DNA from: Lysobacteraceae bacterium | GTDB taxonomy: Bacteria > Pseudomonadota > Gammaproteobacteria > Xanthomonadales > Xanthomonadaceae | Direction: 5' to 3' | Length of the DNA stretch: 64,000 nucleotides | NCBI GenBank assembly: GCA_016789405.1 | Contig: JAEUPQ010000040.1 | Location: forward strand, 214,140 to 278,139 | Shown here: piece by piece, positions 1 through 7,582 of the stretch | How the letters are laid out: every line of letters starts with the position of its first letter | How positions within the stretch are numbered: position 1 is the stretch's first letter | Notes under the pieces: generated by a model | Database searches by the model: none | Told to the model about the DNA's origin: nothing | Seen by the model: the letters and a program-made list of their open reading frames with translations, nothing else | Translations under genes and position numbers: made by a program

Positions 1-185
1 CACAGCAGGTACGACAGCAGCAGGGCGCCCGCGATGACGAGTCGATCGGTCGGTGCAGGCTGCCGCGGCCACGGAGAGGGCTGCCACTGCAGCATCCATC
101 CGGCCAGTGCAGCGAGGGCGACGAGCAGCATCGCCTGCACGACGCGTGCGCGCGGCGATGTGCGGGAAGCGACTGCGGCGCTCAA
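1..185 (-). CDS. Membrane flavoprotein reductase, N-terminal fragment (partial)
   Basis: Only about 61 codons lie inside the window; the gene runs off the left edge. The visible residues hold two hydrophobic stretches (around residues 17-34 and 49-61) separated by a Pro/Trp-rich loop, as expected for the membrane anchor of a flavodoxin/FAD-type reductase. The likely start is a TTG that overlaps the TGA of apbE; a GTG at 140 or ATG at 131 are alternatives. Established knowledge: in xanthomonads the PepSY/DUF2271/DUF4198/ApbE cluster is commonly followed by a membrane-bound sulfite-reductase-like flavoprotein (flavodoxin plus FAD/NAD domains). That identity rests on gene order only, since no flavin-binding motif is within view. 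Overlap with apbE implies co-transcription and translational coupling. Confidence 0.45.
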   Translation of the reverse strand, partial: MSAAVASRTSPRARVVQAMLLVALAALAGWMLQWQPSPWPRQPAPTDRLVIAGALLLSYLL

Positions 186-1183
186 TCGGCGATCTCCGAC
201 AGGTCGTCGAAGCGCGCGGACACGCGTTCCACCAATCTCTCGCCGTCGCGGACCAGGAAGCGCGCCGCGATGTCGTGGCGTTCGGCGAAGGCCAGTCCGA
301 CTTCCGCGCCCATCACCGTGAGCGCAGTCGCCCAGGCATCGGCCTGCATCGCGCTCGCCTCGATGACGCTGACGGCAACCGGTGCGTCGTGCACGGGGCG
401 GCCGGTGCGCGGGTCGATCGAGTGCGACAGCCGCCGGCCTTCGTGTTCGAAGCCGTGCCAGCGGTCGCCCGACGTTGCGATCGCGCGCCCATCCAGTTCG
501 ACGGTGCGCAGCGGCGGCGGTTCGGTGCCGGGCCGCGGATTCGATTCCTCCGCGCAGCCTTCCACGACGACGCGCCATGGCGTGCCGTCGGGCTTCCTGC
601 CGTAGCCGAACAGTTCGCCGCCGACTTCGACCAGTGCCGCAGGCACGTTGGCGGCGCGCAGGCGATGCGCGACGAGATCTGCGCCATGGCCCTTGGCGAT
701 GGCGCAGAAGTCGAGCGTCACGCCGCCGGGCTGGCGCAGGCGTGGCGGATCCTCTTCGAACAATGCGCGCAGGGATGGCCCGCGTCGCATGCGCAGCGCC
801 TGCAGTTCCGCGTCGCCCGGGATGCGGTGGCGCGATGGCGAAGGTCCGAATCCCCACAGGTCGACCAGCGCGCCCAGCGCGGGATCGAATGCGCCCTCGC
901 TGCGCGTGGCGATGTCGAGTGCGCAGCGCAGCACGTCGGCGAAGGCCTCGGGCAATGCGTGCACGCTGCCCGGCGCGGCGCGGTTGTAGCGGACCAGGTC
1001 GCTGTCTTCGACCCAGGGGCTCATCTGCGCCACGATGTCGTCGAGTGCGGCCTGTGCGATCGCATGCAGGGCATGGGGATTGCGGGTCGGCGCGCAGTAC
1101 GCGCGCACCGACCAGGTGGTACCCATCGTTGCACCCGCCAGGCTCACGCCACCGAGCGCGACCGGTTCTGCCGGAACTGCCAT
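182..1183 (-). CDS. apbE: FAD:protein FMN transferase (ApbE)
   Basis: Transfers FMN from FAD to a Thr/Ser of a target flavoprotein, normally in the periplasm. Family signatures are visible: GATMGTTWSV near the N-terminus, GGELFGYGRKPDG around residue 190, HSIDPRTGRPV around 255 and ADAWATALTVMG near 283, covering the FAD- and Mg-binding core; length (333 aa) is normal. ATG is preceded by AAGG; a GTG one codon upstream is also possible. No signal peptide or lipobox can be seen and only 19 bp separate it from the DUF4198 gene, so there is no room for one, which is odd for an enzyme expected to act outside the cytoplasm. The probable substrate is a neighbouring protein of the same operon (see the DUF2271 entry). 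Confidence 0.9.
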   Translation of the reverse strand: MAVPAEPVALGGVSLAGATMGTTWSVRAYCAPTRNPHALHAIAQAALDDIVAQMSPWVEDSDLVRYNRAAPGSVHALPEAFADVLRCALDIATRSEGAFDPALGALVDLWGFGPSPSRHRIPGDAELQALRMRRGPSLRALFEEDPPRLRQPGGVTLDFCAIAKGHGADLVAHRLRAANVPAALVEVGGELFGYGRKPDGTPWRVVVEGCAEESNPRPGTEPPPLRTVELDGRAIATSGDRWHGFEHEGRRLSHSIDPRTGRPVHDAPVAVSVIEASAMQADAWATALTVMGAEVGLAFAERHDIAARFLVRDGERLVERVSARFDDLSEIAD

Positions 1184-1202
1184 CACCGGGCCTTGCGAAG
1201 GA

Positions 1203-2024
1203 TTACTGCGGCAGCACTTCGAGCGTGGCCACGTAGCTCAGGCGACGTTTCTTCGCCTGCGGCACGCTGGTGCGTTCGTCCTCGGTCGCGGCTTCCAGCC
1301 AGTACATGCCGGCCTGCGGCCAGGTCACGCGGAAGCTGCCATCGGCGCCGGTGGTGACCTTGATCTCTTCCTGCGCGTTGCGATAGCGCGTGGCGCCGCG
1401 CACGATCTCGATCTCCAGGCCCGCGGCGGGCTTGCCATCGATGACGAGGGCGAATTCCGCGGTTTCGCCCGCGAACAGATCGTTCGGATGGGTCTTCGCG
1501 ACCAGTTCGATGCCGCTGCCGGCGGGCTTGAGCGCGGTTGTCGTCGGCGCGCCGCGCGTGACGAAGGTTTCGACGCGGCCGATCGCCTGGGAGACCTGCA
1601 GGTTCGGCGCATCCTTCGGCACTTCCGTCGCGAAGGATTCGGCATTGCCGCGCCAGCGCTTGGGCTTGCCGTCTTCGTCCCAACTGGCGAAGAGGCCCTG
1701 GTTGAGCATCGCGACGCGATACGTGCCTTCCTGCTTCAGCTCGATGTCGAACACGCTGCGGAACTTGCCGGTCGCGCCATTCGCGCTTTCGCCGCGCGTG
1801 CCATCGGGGTTGGTGACGACCAGCCGATCCAGTGCGATCGGCACGTGGTTGAGATAGAAGAGGTCGTTCGACACCGCGGCATCGAAGGTGACCCACGGCT
1901 TCTCGCCGGACACGACCGTCTGCGACGGCAGCAGCCAGGACTTGTGCGCGGACGCGGCGAAGGGCAGCAGTGCGGCGGCGAGCGACGTCGCCAGTGCGAC
2001 GGGCAGCAGGGAGCGGAGTGTCAT
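1203..2024 (-). CDS. DUF4198 periplasmic protein
   Basis: Secreted protein of 273 aa. The first 26 residues form a Sec signal peptide (MTLRSLLPVALATSLAAA then AASA), giving a mature protein that begins HKSWLLPS, the usual opening of the DUF4198 family, whose N-terminal His could bind metal. The rest is beta-rich with two immunoglobulin-like halves (residues about 30-160 and 170-270) and no cysteines for disulfides. Located between the DUF2271 gene and apbE in the same orientation with short gaps, so part of the iron/flavin operon. Function is not established; the family is associated with metal uptake and with ApbE clusters. Confidence is high for the family and low for any biochemical role. 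Confidence 0.8.
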   Translation of the reverse strand: MTLRSLLPVALATSLAAALLPFAASAHKSWLLPSQTVVSGEKPWVTFDAAVSNDLFYLNHVPIALDRLVVTNPDGTRGESANGATGKFRSVFDIELKQEGTYRVAMLNQGLFASWDEDGKPKRWRGNAESFATEVPKDAPNLQVSQAIGRVETFVTRGAPTTTALKPAGSGIELVAKTHPNDLFAGETAEFALVIDGKPAAGLEIEIVRGATRYRNAQEEIKVTTGADGSFRVTWPQAGMYWLEAATEDERTSVPQAKKRRLSYVATLEVLPQ

Positions 2025-2052
2025 CGCGGAACCTCGGGGAATGTGGGATGGA

Positions 2053-2598
2053 TCAGGGCACGATCTTCAGCGCGACTGCGCCGAGTTCGGTGGTGCCCTT
2101 GGCGCTGCCGGTGAAGGTGGCCTTGGGCTTCCAGGTGAAGGGAATCTTCAGCAGTTCGCGACCGCCGACTTCGCGCGCGGCTTCGACGACCAGCGTGTAC
2201 TGGCCCGGCGCCAGGCCGGCGAGGCGCGGATCGTTGTCCTTGAAGCTCAGGGCGTGCTTGCCGACGGGACGCGTCGGTCCGGTCACGCCATCGACCGGCA
2301 CCTTCAGCGTGCGTCCGCTGCGACGCCACCACTGGCGCAGGTCGGGCAGCCATTTGGTGCCGTGGCCTTCGCTGTTGCCGCGCTGCTGGTACCAGACGCT
2401 GAGGTTGGCCGCGACCGACTGGTCGGCGCCTTCGATCCACACCGCGACATACGGGCGGTGGTATTCGGCGACGTTGAGCTTCGGGATCTCGACGTCGATC
2501 TTCAGCTCGGCGGCATGGACGGGCAGGGCCATGCCGGCGCCGATGGCGAGCGTGACGGTGACCGGCATGCTCGGGAAGGATTTGCTCAGGGGCGACAT
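2053..2598 (-). CDS. DUF2271 periplasmic protein, candidate ApbE substrate
   Basis: 181 aa with a signal peptide (about residues 1-29, ending PVHA-A). The mature part is a compact beta-sandwich containing HRPYVAVWIEGADQS and FTWKP, typical of DUF2271. Residues 103-109 read DGVTGPT. ApbE-flavinylated proteins carry a D-x-x-[ST]-G-A-[ST] motif with FMN on the last Thr/Ser; here Pro replaces Ala, so this is a near match that I infer, not prove, to be the flavin site. Start chosen at MSPLSK because a much longer upstream reading frame overlaps the PepSY gene. Sits between the PepSY and DUF4198 genes, so it probably carries electrons from the PepSY membrane protein to ferric siderophores. Confidence 0.8.
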   Translation of the reverse strand: MSPLSKSFPSMPVTVTLAIGAGMALPVHAAELKIDVEIPKLNVAEYHRPYVAVWIEGADQSVAANLSVWYQQRGNSEGHGTKWLPDLRQWWRRSGRTLKVPVDGVTGPTRPVGKHALSFKDNDPRLAGLAPGQYTLVVEAAREVGGRELLKIPFTWKPKATFTGSAKGTTELGAVALKIVP

Positions 2599-2609
2599 GA
2601 CGACGGACC

Positions 2610-3251
2610 TCAGTGGATGAAGAGAAGGGCGAGCAGGGCCGGCAGCACGATGCCGAGGCCGACCCAGGGCCAGGTGCTGCGGCGCTGGCCGGCGTACATC
2701 TGCAGCAGCAACAGGCCGGTGATGCAGAACAGCACGCAGGCGACGGCGAAGACGTCGATGAACCAGCGCCAGGCGGCGCCGGCATTGCGACCCTTGTGCA
2801 GATCGTTGAAGTAGGCGATCCAGCCGCGATCGGTGCGTTCGTATTCGACCTCGCCGGTGGCGCGGTCGATGCTCAGCCACGCGTCGGCGCCGGGCGTGGG
2901 CAGCGAGAGATAGACCTCTTCCGCGGACCATTCGCCGGGACGACCGCGCAGCTCGATGCGCAGCTGCGCATCCAGCCAATCCTCCACGCGCGCAGGCAGC
3001 GGTGCTTCGCCCGCGTCGCGCTTGCCGAGTGCGGCAAGGACCTTGGGCGGCAGCGTGGCCTGCCTGTGCTCGACGACCGGCTTGGCCTCGATCGAGCCGG
3101 CGTGGTTCAGCGTGATGCCGGTGATCGCGAACAGCAGCATCGCGGCCAGCGACGCGGCGGCACTGATCCAGTGCCACTGGTGCAGGGTGCGCAGCCAGAA
3201 CCCGCGCTGGCGCTGCGCCGCTGCGATGTCCTTCGCTCGGCCGGGGCTCAT
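2610..3251 (-). CDS. PepSY-associated TM helix protein
   Basis: Inner-membrane protein of 213 aa. A first transmembrane helix (about residues 25-45) is preceded by LHQWHWISAA and followed by LNHAGSIEAK, the usual PepSY_TM opening with His residues that can bind heme; a periplasmic PepSY-like region follows (AWLSIDRATGEVEYERTDRG), then two C-terminal helices (WRWFIDVFAVACVLFCITGL and a final one). Start taken at the ATG that overlaps the TGA of piuC by four bases, implying translational coupling; an upstream ATG would add four residues. Related PepSY reductases reduce ferric siderophores in the periplasm using cytoplasmic electrons; that role fits here but is inferred. Confidence 0.8.
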   Translation of the reverse strand: MSPGRAKDIAAAQRQRGFWLRTLHQWHWISAAASLAAMLLFAITGITLNHAGSIEAKPVVEHRQATLPPKVLAALGKRDAGEAPLPARVEDWLDAQLRIELRGRPGEWSAEEVYLSLPTPGADAWLSIDRATGEVEYERTDRGWIAYFNDLHKGRNAGAAWRWFIDVFAVACVLFCITGLLLLQMYAGQRRSTWPWVGLGIVLPALLALLFIH

Positions 3252-3934
3252 GTCTCGGCCCACTGCCGCAGCAGGTTGTGGTACACGCCGGTCATGCGCA
3301 CCAGCGACGGATGACCGGGATGGTCGCGGGTGAGCATGCGGATCGACAGGTCCAGGTCGAACAGCAGCCGGCGATGGCCGTCGTCGCGGATCATGCTCTG
3401 CAGCCAGAAGAACGAGGCGCCGCGCGCGCCGCGCGTGACCGGCGTGACCTGGTGCAGGCTCGTGCTCGGGTAGAGGACCATGCTGCCGGCCGGGAGCTTG
3501 ATGCGCTGCGTGCCGTAGGTGTCTTCGATGACCAGCTCGCCGCCGTCGTAGTCCTCCGGGTCGCTGAAGAACAGCGTCGCCGAAAGATCCGTGCGCACCG
3601 GTTCGGCGCCGCCCGTGCTGCGGTCATAGCGCACCGCGTTGTCGACGTGGTAGCCGAACGACTGTCCGCCGCTGTAGCGATTGAACAGCGGCGGGTAGAT
3701 CCGCTTGGGCAGCGCGGCAGCGAAGAAGGTGTCGTTCTTCGCCAGCGCGTCGAGCACCATCCTTCCGAGTTCGCGGGCGACCGGCGACTGCTCGGGCAAC
3801 TGCGCGTTGTCCTTGGCCTGCGCCGACTGGTAGCCCGCGGTGACCTTGCCATCGGCCCAGTCGGCGGTATCGAGCAGGCGGCGGGCGTGCGCCACCTGTT
3901 CGGGCGTGAGGACGTCGGGGATGGCGAGCAGCAT
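3248..3934 (-). CDS. piuC: PKHD-type Fe(II)/2-oxoglutarate hydroxylase (PiuC)
   Basis: Cytoplasmic 2-oxoglutarate- and Fe(II)-dependent oxygenase of 228 aa, normal length. The double-stranded beta-helix iron ligands are visible: His96 and Asp98 in FGYHVDNAVRYD, and distal His161 in STSLHQVTPVTRGAR, with Arg168/171 for 2-oxoglutarate. DGGELVIEDTYG and LPAGSMVLYPS are family hallmarks. PiuC homologues sit beside TonB-dependent catecholate siderophore receptors and are iron-repressed; this one is immediately downstream of such a receptor. The substrate is unknown. Its stop codon overlaps the PepSY gene start. Very confident in family; moderate in the symbol, which is based on synteny. Confidence 0.9.
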   Translation of the reverse strand: MLLAIPDVLTPEQVAHARRLLDTADWADGKVTAGYQSAQAKDNAQLPEQSPVARELGRMVLDALAKNDTFFAAALPKRIYPPLFNRYSGGQSFGYHVDNAVRYDRSTGGAEPVRTDLSATLFFSDPEDYDGGELVIEDTYGTQRIKLPAGSMVLYPSTSLHQVTPVTRGARGASFFWLQSMIRDDGHRRLLFDLDLSIRMLTRDHPGHPSLVRMTGVYHNLLRQWAET

Positions 3935-3952
3935 GGCGGGCCTGGCGGACGA

Positions 3953-6415
3953 TCAGAACTTGTAGATGGCCGTCAGTGTCGCAGAACGGCCTTCACCCGG
4001 GGTGGCCCAGCCGTTGCCGGCATTGTTGCGGATGCGGGTGTAGTACGCCTTGTCCGCAAGGTTGTTGACGTTGAGCTGCAGGCCGAGGCGGTCGTTGATC
4101 TGATAGGCGACCATCGCGCGGTGCACCCAGTAGTCCGGTGTGCGGTACAGCGGCGCGGCGTTCGGGTTCGCAAGGGTCGCGGCGGTGATGCTGCCATTGA
4201 CCGTCGGCAGGCTGCTGTTCTGGGTGACGAAGCTGCCCTGGTAGGTGCTGCCGAGGCCTAAGGTCCACTTCTCGAGTGCGTACGTCGTCCAGACGCTGCC
4301 CGAGTGGCGCGGCGTGTTGGTCAACTCGTTGCCCCTGGTCGGATCGCGGAAGAACACGCTGTTGGCGCAGGCGCGATTGGCGGCATTCACCGCGGTCGGC
4401 GTGCCGCCGATGCTGACGATCTGGGTGTTCGGGTTGCGGGCGCAGTAGTCCGACACGCCGCTGAGCACTTCGCTGTCGAGGAAGGTGTAGTTGGCGTACA
4501 CCGCCCACTCGCGGGTGATGTTGCCGGCCACGCCCAGGGCGATGCCGTCGACGCGCGCCTTGCCGTCCAGTGCCTGCTCGCCGGTGGTGTTCTGCGGATC
4601 GGGATCGGCGACGCGGTAGTTCTGGCGTTCGTTGCGGAACAGCGCGGCGGTCAGTGCCAAGCGGCCGTCGATCGCGTCCCATTTCGCACCCAGTTCGATA
4701 TTGACCGCAGTCTCGGCCTCTGCATTGCAGTTGGCGGTGCCGGCGGTGATGCTGGCGGCCGTCGCCAGCGTGCAGCTGCCGTTGACCGATGCCTTCGAAG
4801 GGGTCTTGCTGTTGGCGAAGGACAGATAGGTGCTGACAGCTTCGATCGGCTTGAAGACCAGGCCGACGCGGTAGGAGAAGAGGTCTTCGCTGTTGCGTGC
4901 GACGGTTGGCGTGCCGGTGATCTGGCCGCGGGTCGCATCGATGGCGGACACCGGCCAGGTCGTGGTCGAGCCTTCGTTGCGGTCGTAGCGCGCGCCGAGG
5001 TTCAGCAGCCAGCGATCACCGAACTTCAGGGTGTCGAACACGTAGAGCGACTGGTTCTCCAGCTCACCCGCGCTCTTGCCGCTGCGGAAGTAGTTCAGCG
5101 GACCCGTCCAGATGTTGTAGGGATCGCGGAACGTCTGGTACGGGTAGCCGGCCGCTGTGTTGGGCAGCGCGCTGCCGTTCGCGTTGAAGAAGACACCTCC
5201 CGATTCCAGCTCGAATTCCTCCTTCGAGAACGACGCTCCGGCGACCAGCGCGTGTTCGACGCTGCCGGTGCTGAAACGTGCGGTCAGATCGGTCTGGCTG
5301 ACCAGGAGTTCGTTGCGCGTGTCGCGGATCGAACCACGCGGACCGCTGCTTGGCAGCCAGGTGCCTGCAGGCTGGCCGGCGGCACAGGCGGCATTGGTGT
5401 AGGGGCTGCGGCCGTTGTCGAGGCACCAGCTGCCCTGCAGGGCCGTCACGTTGGTCAGCTGATCGACTTGCTGCCAGCGCGCGATGCTGCGCAGCGACAG
5501 TGCGTCGTTGAAGTCGTGGGCGAAGACGCCCGTGAGCGCATCGACTTCGATGGCCTGCCCGGAAATGTTGCGATAGCCGAAGTACGTCGACGGATCGATG
5601 CCAGGCAGCGGACCGTCGTTGTAGGCGTTCAATGCGTAGGGCACGCCGTACTGCGGCAGGTTGTCGTCTTCCTGGTGCAGGTAGTTCAGCGTGAAGCGCG
5701 TGTCGGATCCGAGGCCGAAGGCCAGCGACGGCGCGACGCCCCAGCGGCTGAAGTGCTCGTGGTCGCGCCCCGGCACGTCGTTCTCGTGCGCCATCGCATT
5801 GAGGCGCAGCGCGATGCCGTTCTCGAAGTCGAAGTTGCTGTCGGCGGTCAGGCGGCCGTAACCATCGGTGCCCGCGCCGAGCGTGAAGGCATGCGAGTCG
5901 CCTTCGCGCGCCGTCTTGCTGACCAGGTTGATGTTGCCGCCGACCGATCCGGCACCCGACATGGCCGAGTTCGCGCCGTTCACCAGCTCGATGGACTCGA
6001 GGTTGAAGTTGTCGCTGCGGGTGTATTGCGCGCTGTCGCGCAGGCCGTCCGTGGTGATGTCGCTGCTCGCGGTGAAACCGCGCAGGTTGATGCTGTCGCC
6101 GTAGCCGCCGCCGCCTTCGCCCGCGCCGAAGGTGATGCCCGGCAGGGTCGAGAGGATGTCGCGGAGGCCGAGCAGGTTCTGCTGGTCGAGGGTGTCGCGG
6201 TTCACCACGGTCACGGTCTGCGGCGTGTCGCGCAGCGCCTCGGTGTATTTCGGCGAGCTGACCTTGCGCAGTGCATGGCCATTGACCTCGATCGTGTCGA
6301 GCTGGTCGGCGTCGGCTGCGCCGGCATCGGAAGGGGTTTCGGCGTGCGCGGCGGTGCACAGGGCCAGCAGGACGGCCGCGGCCAGGGGGGATTTCGCAGG
6401 GTGCAGGGAGGGCAT
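3953..6415 (-). CDS. TonB-dependent siderophore receptor (Fiu-like)
   Basis: Outer-membrane receptor, 820 aa from MPSLHPAKSP; a 25-residue signal peptide ends TAAHA-E. The plug domain (about 40-190) shows LRDTPQTVTVVNRD, LPGITFGAGEGGGGYGDSI, NLRGF, TDGLRDSAQYTRSDNFNLES and GSVGGNINLVSK, all typical of ferric-catecholate receptors such as Fiu. A TonB-box-like DTIEV lies just after the signal peptide. The remainder is a 22-strand barrel ending in the outer-membrane signature ...LTAIYKF with a terminal Phe. Start placed at the ATG preceding the signal peptide rather than the upstream in-frame extension, which would bury the leader. Promoter overlaps two Fur-like boxes about 140-180 bp upstream. 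Confidence 0.92.
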   Translation of the reverse strand: MPSLHPAKSPLAAAVLLALCTAAHAETPSDAGAADADQLDTIEVNGHALRKVSSPKYTEALRDTPQTVTVVNRDTLDQQNLLGLRDILSTLPGITFGAGEGGGGYGDSINLRGFTASSDITTDGLRDSAQYTRSDNFNLESIELVNGANSAMSGAGSVGGNINLVSKTAREGDSHAFTLGAGTDGYGRLTADSNFDFENGIALRLNAMAHENDVPGRDHEHFSRWGVAPSLAFGLGSDTRFTLNYLHQEDDNLPQYGVPYALNAYNDGPLPGIDPSTYFGYRNISGQAIEVDALTGVFAHDFNDALSLRSIARWQQVDQLTNVTALQGSWCLDNGRSPYTNAACAAGQPAGTWLPSSGPRGSIRDTRNELLVSQTDLTARFSTGSVEHALVAGASFSKEEFELESGGVFFNANGSALPNTAAGYPYQTFRDPYNIWTGPLNYFRSGKSAGELENQSLYVFDTLKFGDRWLLNLGARYDRNEGSTTTWPVSAIDATRGQITGTPTVARNSEDLFSYRVGLVFKPIEAVSTYLSFANSKTPSKASVNGSCTLATAASITAGTANCNAEAETAVNIELGAKWDAIDGRLALTAALFRNERQNYRVADPDPQNTTGEQALDGKARVDGIALGVAGNITREWAVYANYTFLDSEVLSGVSDYCARNPNTQIVSIGGTPTAVNAANRACANSVFFRDPTRGNELTNTPRHSGSVWTTYALEKWTLGLGSTYQGSFVTQNSSLPTVNGSITAATLANPNAAPLYRTPDYWVHRAMVAYQINDRLGLQLNVNNLADKAYYTRIRNNAGNGWATPGEGRSATLTAIYKF

Positions 6416-6553
6416 GGCGTTTCGACAGGGACAGGCGGAAGGGCGACGGCGTCGAGAGGACGCTGGGTCGGCATCTCCTGGGCGACGATGGCTGGCGCAA
6501 TCGTTGGCTGTCGTGCCTGCGGGAGCGCTCAACGATGCGCCGAGCGTGCGAGC

Positions 6554-6592
6554 ATCTTAATGATAATTGTTCTCAAATGCAATGGATTATCA
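6554..6592 (-). promoter_or_regulatory. Fur-controlled promoter of the siderophore receptor operon
   Basis: On the minus strand TTGCAT (6577-6582) and TAAGAT (6554-6559) are separated by exactly 17 bp, a good sigma-70 pair. Two 15-bp Fur-like sites overlap or abut it: TGATAATTGTTCTCA (6561-6575) matches the 7-1-7 consensus at 12 of 14 informative bases, and TGCAATGGATTATCA (6578-6592) has a perfect right half. The AT-rich patch stands out sharply against the surrounding GC-rich DNA. Iron-replete repression by Fur is inferred from the match and from the downstream gene. Confidence 0.75.
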
Positions 6593-6618
6593 TTACTGCC
6601 CGAGAACACGCGGGCATG

Positions 6619-6647
6619 AAAAAGGCGGACACCGGGGTGCCCGCCTT
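6619..6647 (-). terminator. Rho-independent terminator after the SUF operon
   Basis: Minus-strand hairpin with arms AAGGCGG and CCGCCTT followed by a T tract (CCGCCTTTTTC). It lies between the Rieske ferredoxin stop and the receptor promoter, so it closes the SUF transcript. Confidence 0.7.
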
Positions 6648-6673
6648 CGGCAGCAGGTTGGGCGAGGGCGCGG

Positions 6674-6997
6674 TCAGCTGCGGTCGTCGCGCGTCCAGAC
6701 CAGGCCGTCTTCGACCTTCACCGGGAATTTCGCCACCGGTTCGTAGGCCGGCGCGCACAGCGCGGCGCCATCGCGAACCGAGAAGCGTGCGCCGTGCAGG
6801 ACGCAGGTGATGCTGCCTTCGGCGATGTCGACATCGCCCGAGGACAGCTCGAACTCGTCGTGGGTGCAGCGATCCTCCAGCGCGTAGAACTCGCCGTCGA
6901 GGTTGACGACGACGATGGCGGTATCGCCATCCCATGCGACGGCCTTCTCGCCGGGCAGCAACTGCGAAGTGGGGCAGACGAAGACCCAGTCGCTCAT
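6674..6997 (-). CDS. Rieske [2Fe-2S] ferredoxin (non-heme oxygenase ferredoxin subunit type)
   Basis: 107 aa, the size of a stand-alone Rieske ferredoxin. Cluster ligands are Cys44-x-His46 (RCTHDE) and Cys65-x2-His68 (CVLHGARF), the classical C-x-H ... C-x2-H pattern. It is the last gene of the SUF operon and its ATG overlaps the stop of the preceding GNAT gene. Related proteins serve as electron donors to ring-hydroxylating oxygenases, but no oxygenase is encoded nearby. A role in electron supply to Fe-S assembly is suggested only by context. Confidence 0.88.
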   Translation of the reverse strand: MSDWVFVCPTSQLLPGEKAVAWDGDTAIVVVNLDGEFYALEDRCTHDEFELSSGDVDIAEGSITCVLHGARFSVRDGAALCAPAYEPVAKFPVKVEDGLVWTRDDRS

Positions 6998-7569
6998 CGT
7001 GCGGTCTCCATGAGGGATGACAGTGGTTTTTCCAGGATCTCGAACCTCAGGTCCGGCCGTTTCGGCAGGCCGTAGCGGGCATCGCCGTAAGGGAAGGGCT
7101 TCCGGATGCCGGTCCGCACGTAGCCGCGACGCACGTAGAACGCGATCAGTTCATCGCGGCAGTCGATCACGGTCATGCGCATGCGCGCGCAGCCCAGGGT
7201 GTCGCGCGCGACGCGCTCGGCTTCGGCCAGCACGGCCTTGCCGATGCCACCGCCCTGGATCGCCGGGTCGACGGAGAACATGCCGAAATATGCGGTGGGC
7301 ACGTCGTCGTCGGCCATGTCGTCGGCCACGTCTTCGGCCACGTGCGCGCAGGCGACCATGCGGCCGCCGTCCTCGGCGACGAGGATGAGGCTGCGCGGCT
7401 GTTCCAGATCGGCCCGCAGCATCTCGGCATCGATGCGCTGGCCGTCGAGCAGATCGGCTTCGGTGGTCCAGCCGATGCGACTGGCGTCGCCGCGATACGC
7501 GGACGTGACCAGATCGATCAGGGCGGGGATGTCGGCGATGGTGGCGGTGCGAAAGGCAAGCGTGGTCAT
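6994..7569 (-). CDS. GNAT family N-acetyltransferase
   Basis: 191 aa. The GNAT acetyl-CoA fold is seen in MFSVDPAIQGGGIGKAVLAE (motif A, Q-x-x-G-x-G/A type, around residues 113-132) and in FYVRRGYVRTG near the C-terminus (motif B). Start chosen at MTTLAFRTAT, where the domain begins; the upstream frame overlaps sufS. It lies between sufS and the Rieske gene, coupled to the latter by an ATGA overlap. Substrate unknown. Its presence within the SUF operon suggests either modification of a SUF component or a passenger gene. Confidence 0.85.
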   Translation of the reverse strand: MTTLAFRTATIADIPALIDLVTSAYRGDASRIGWTTEADLLDGQRIDAEMLRADLEQPRSLILVAEDGGRMVACAHVAEDVADDMADDDVPTAYFGMFSVDPAIQGGGIGKAVLAEAERVARDTLGCARMRMTVIDCRDELIAFYVRRGYVRTGIRKPFPYGDARYGLPKRPDLRFEILEKPLSSLMETAR

Positions 7570-7582
7570 GGTCGGTGGTCGA

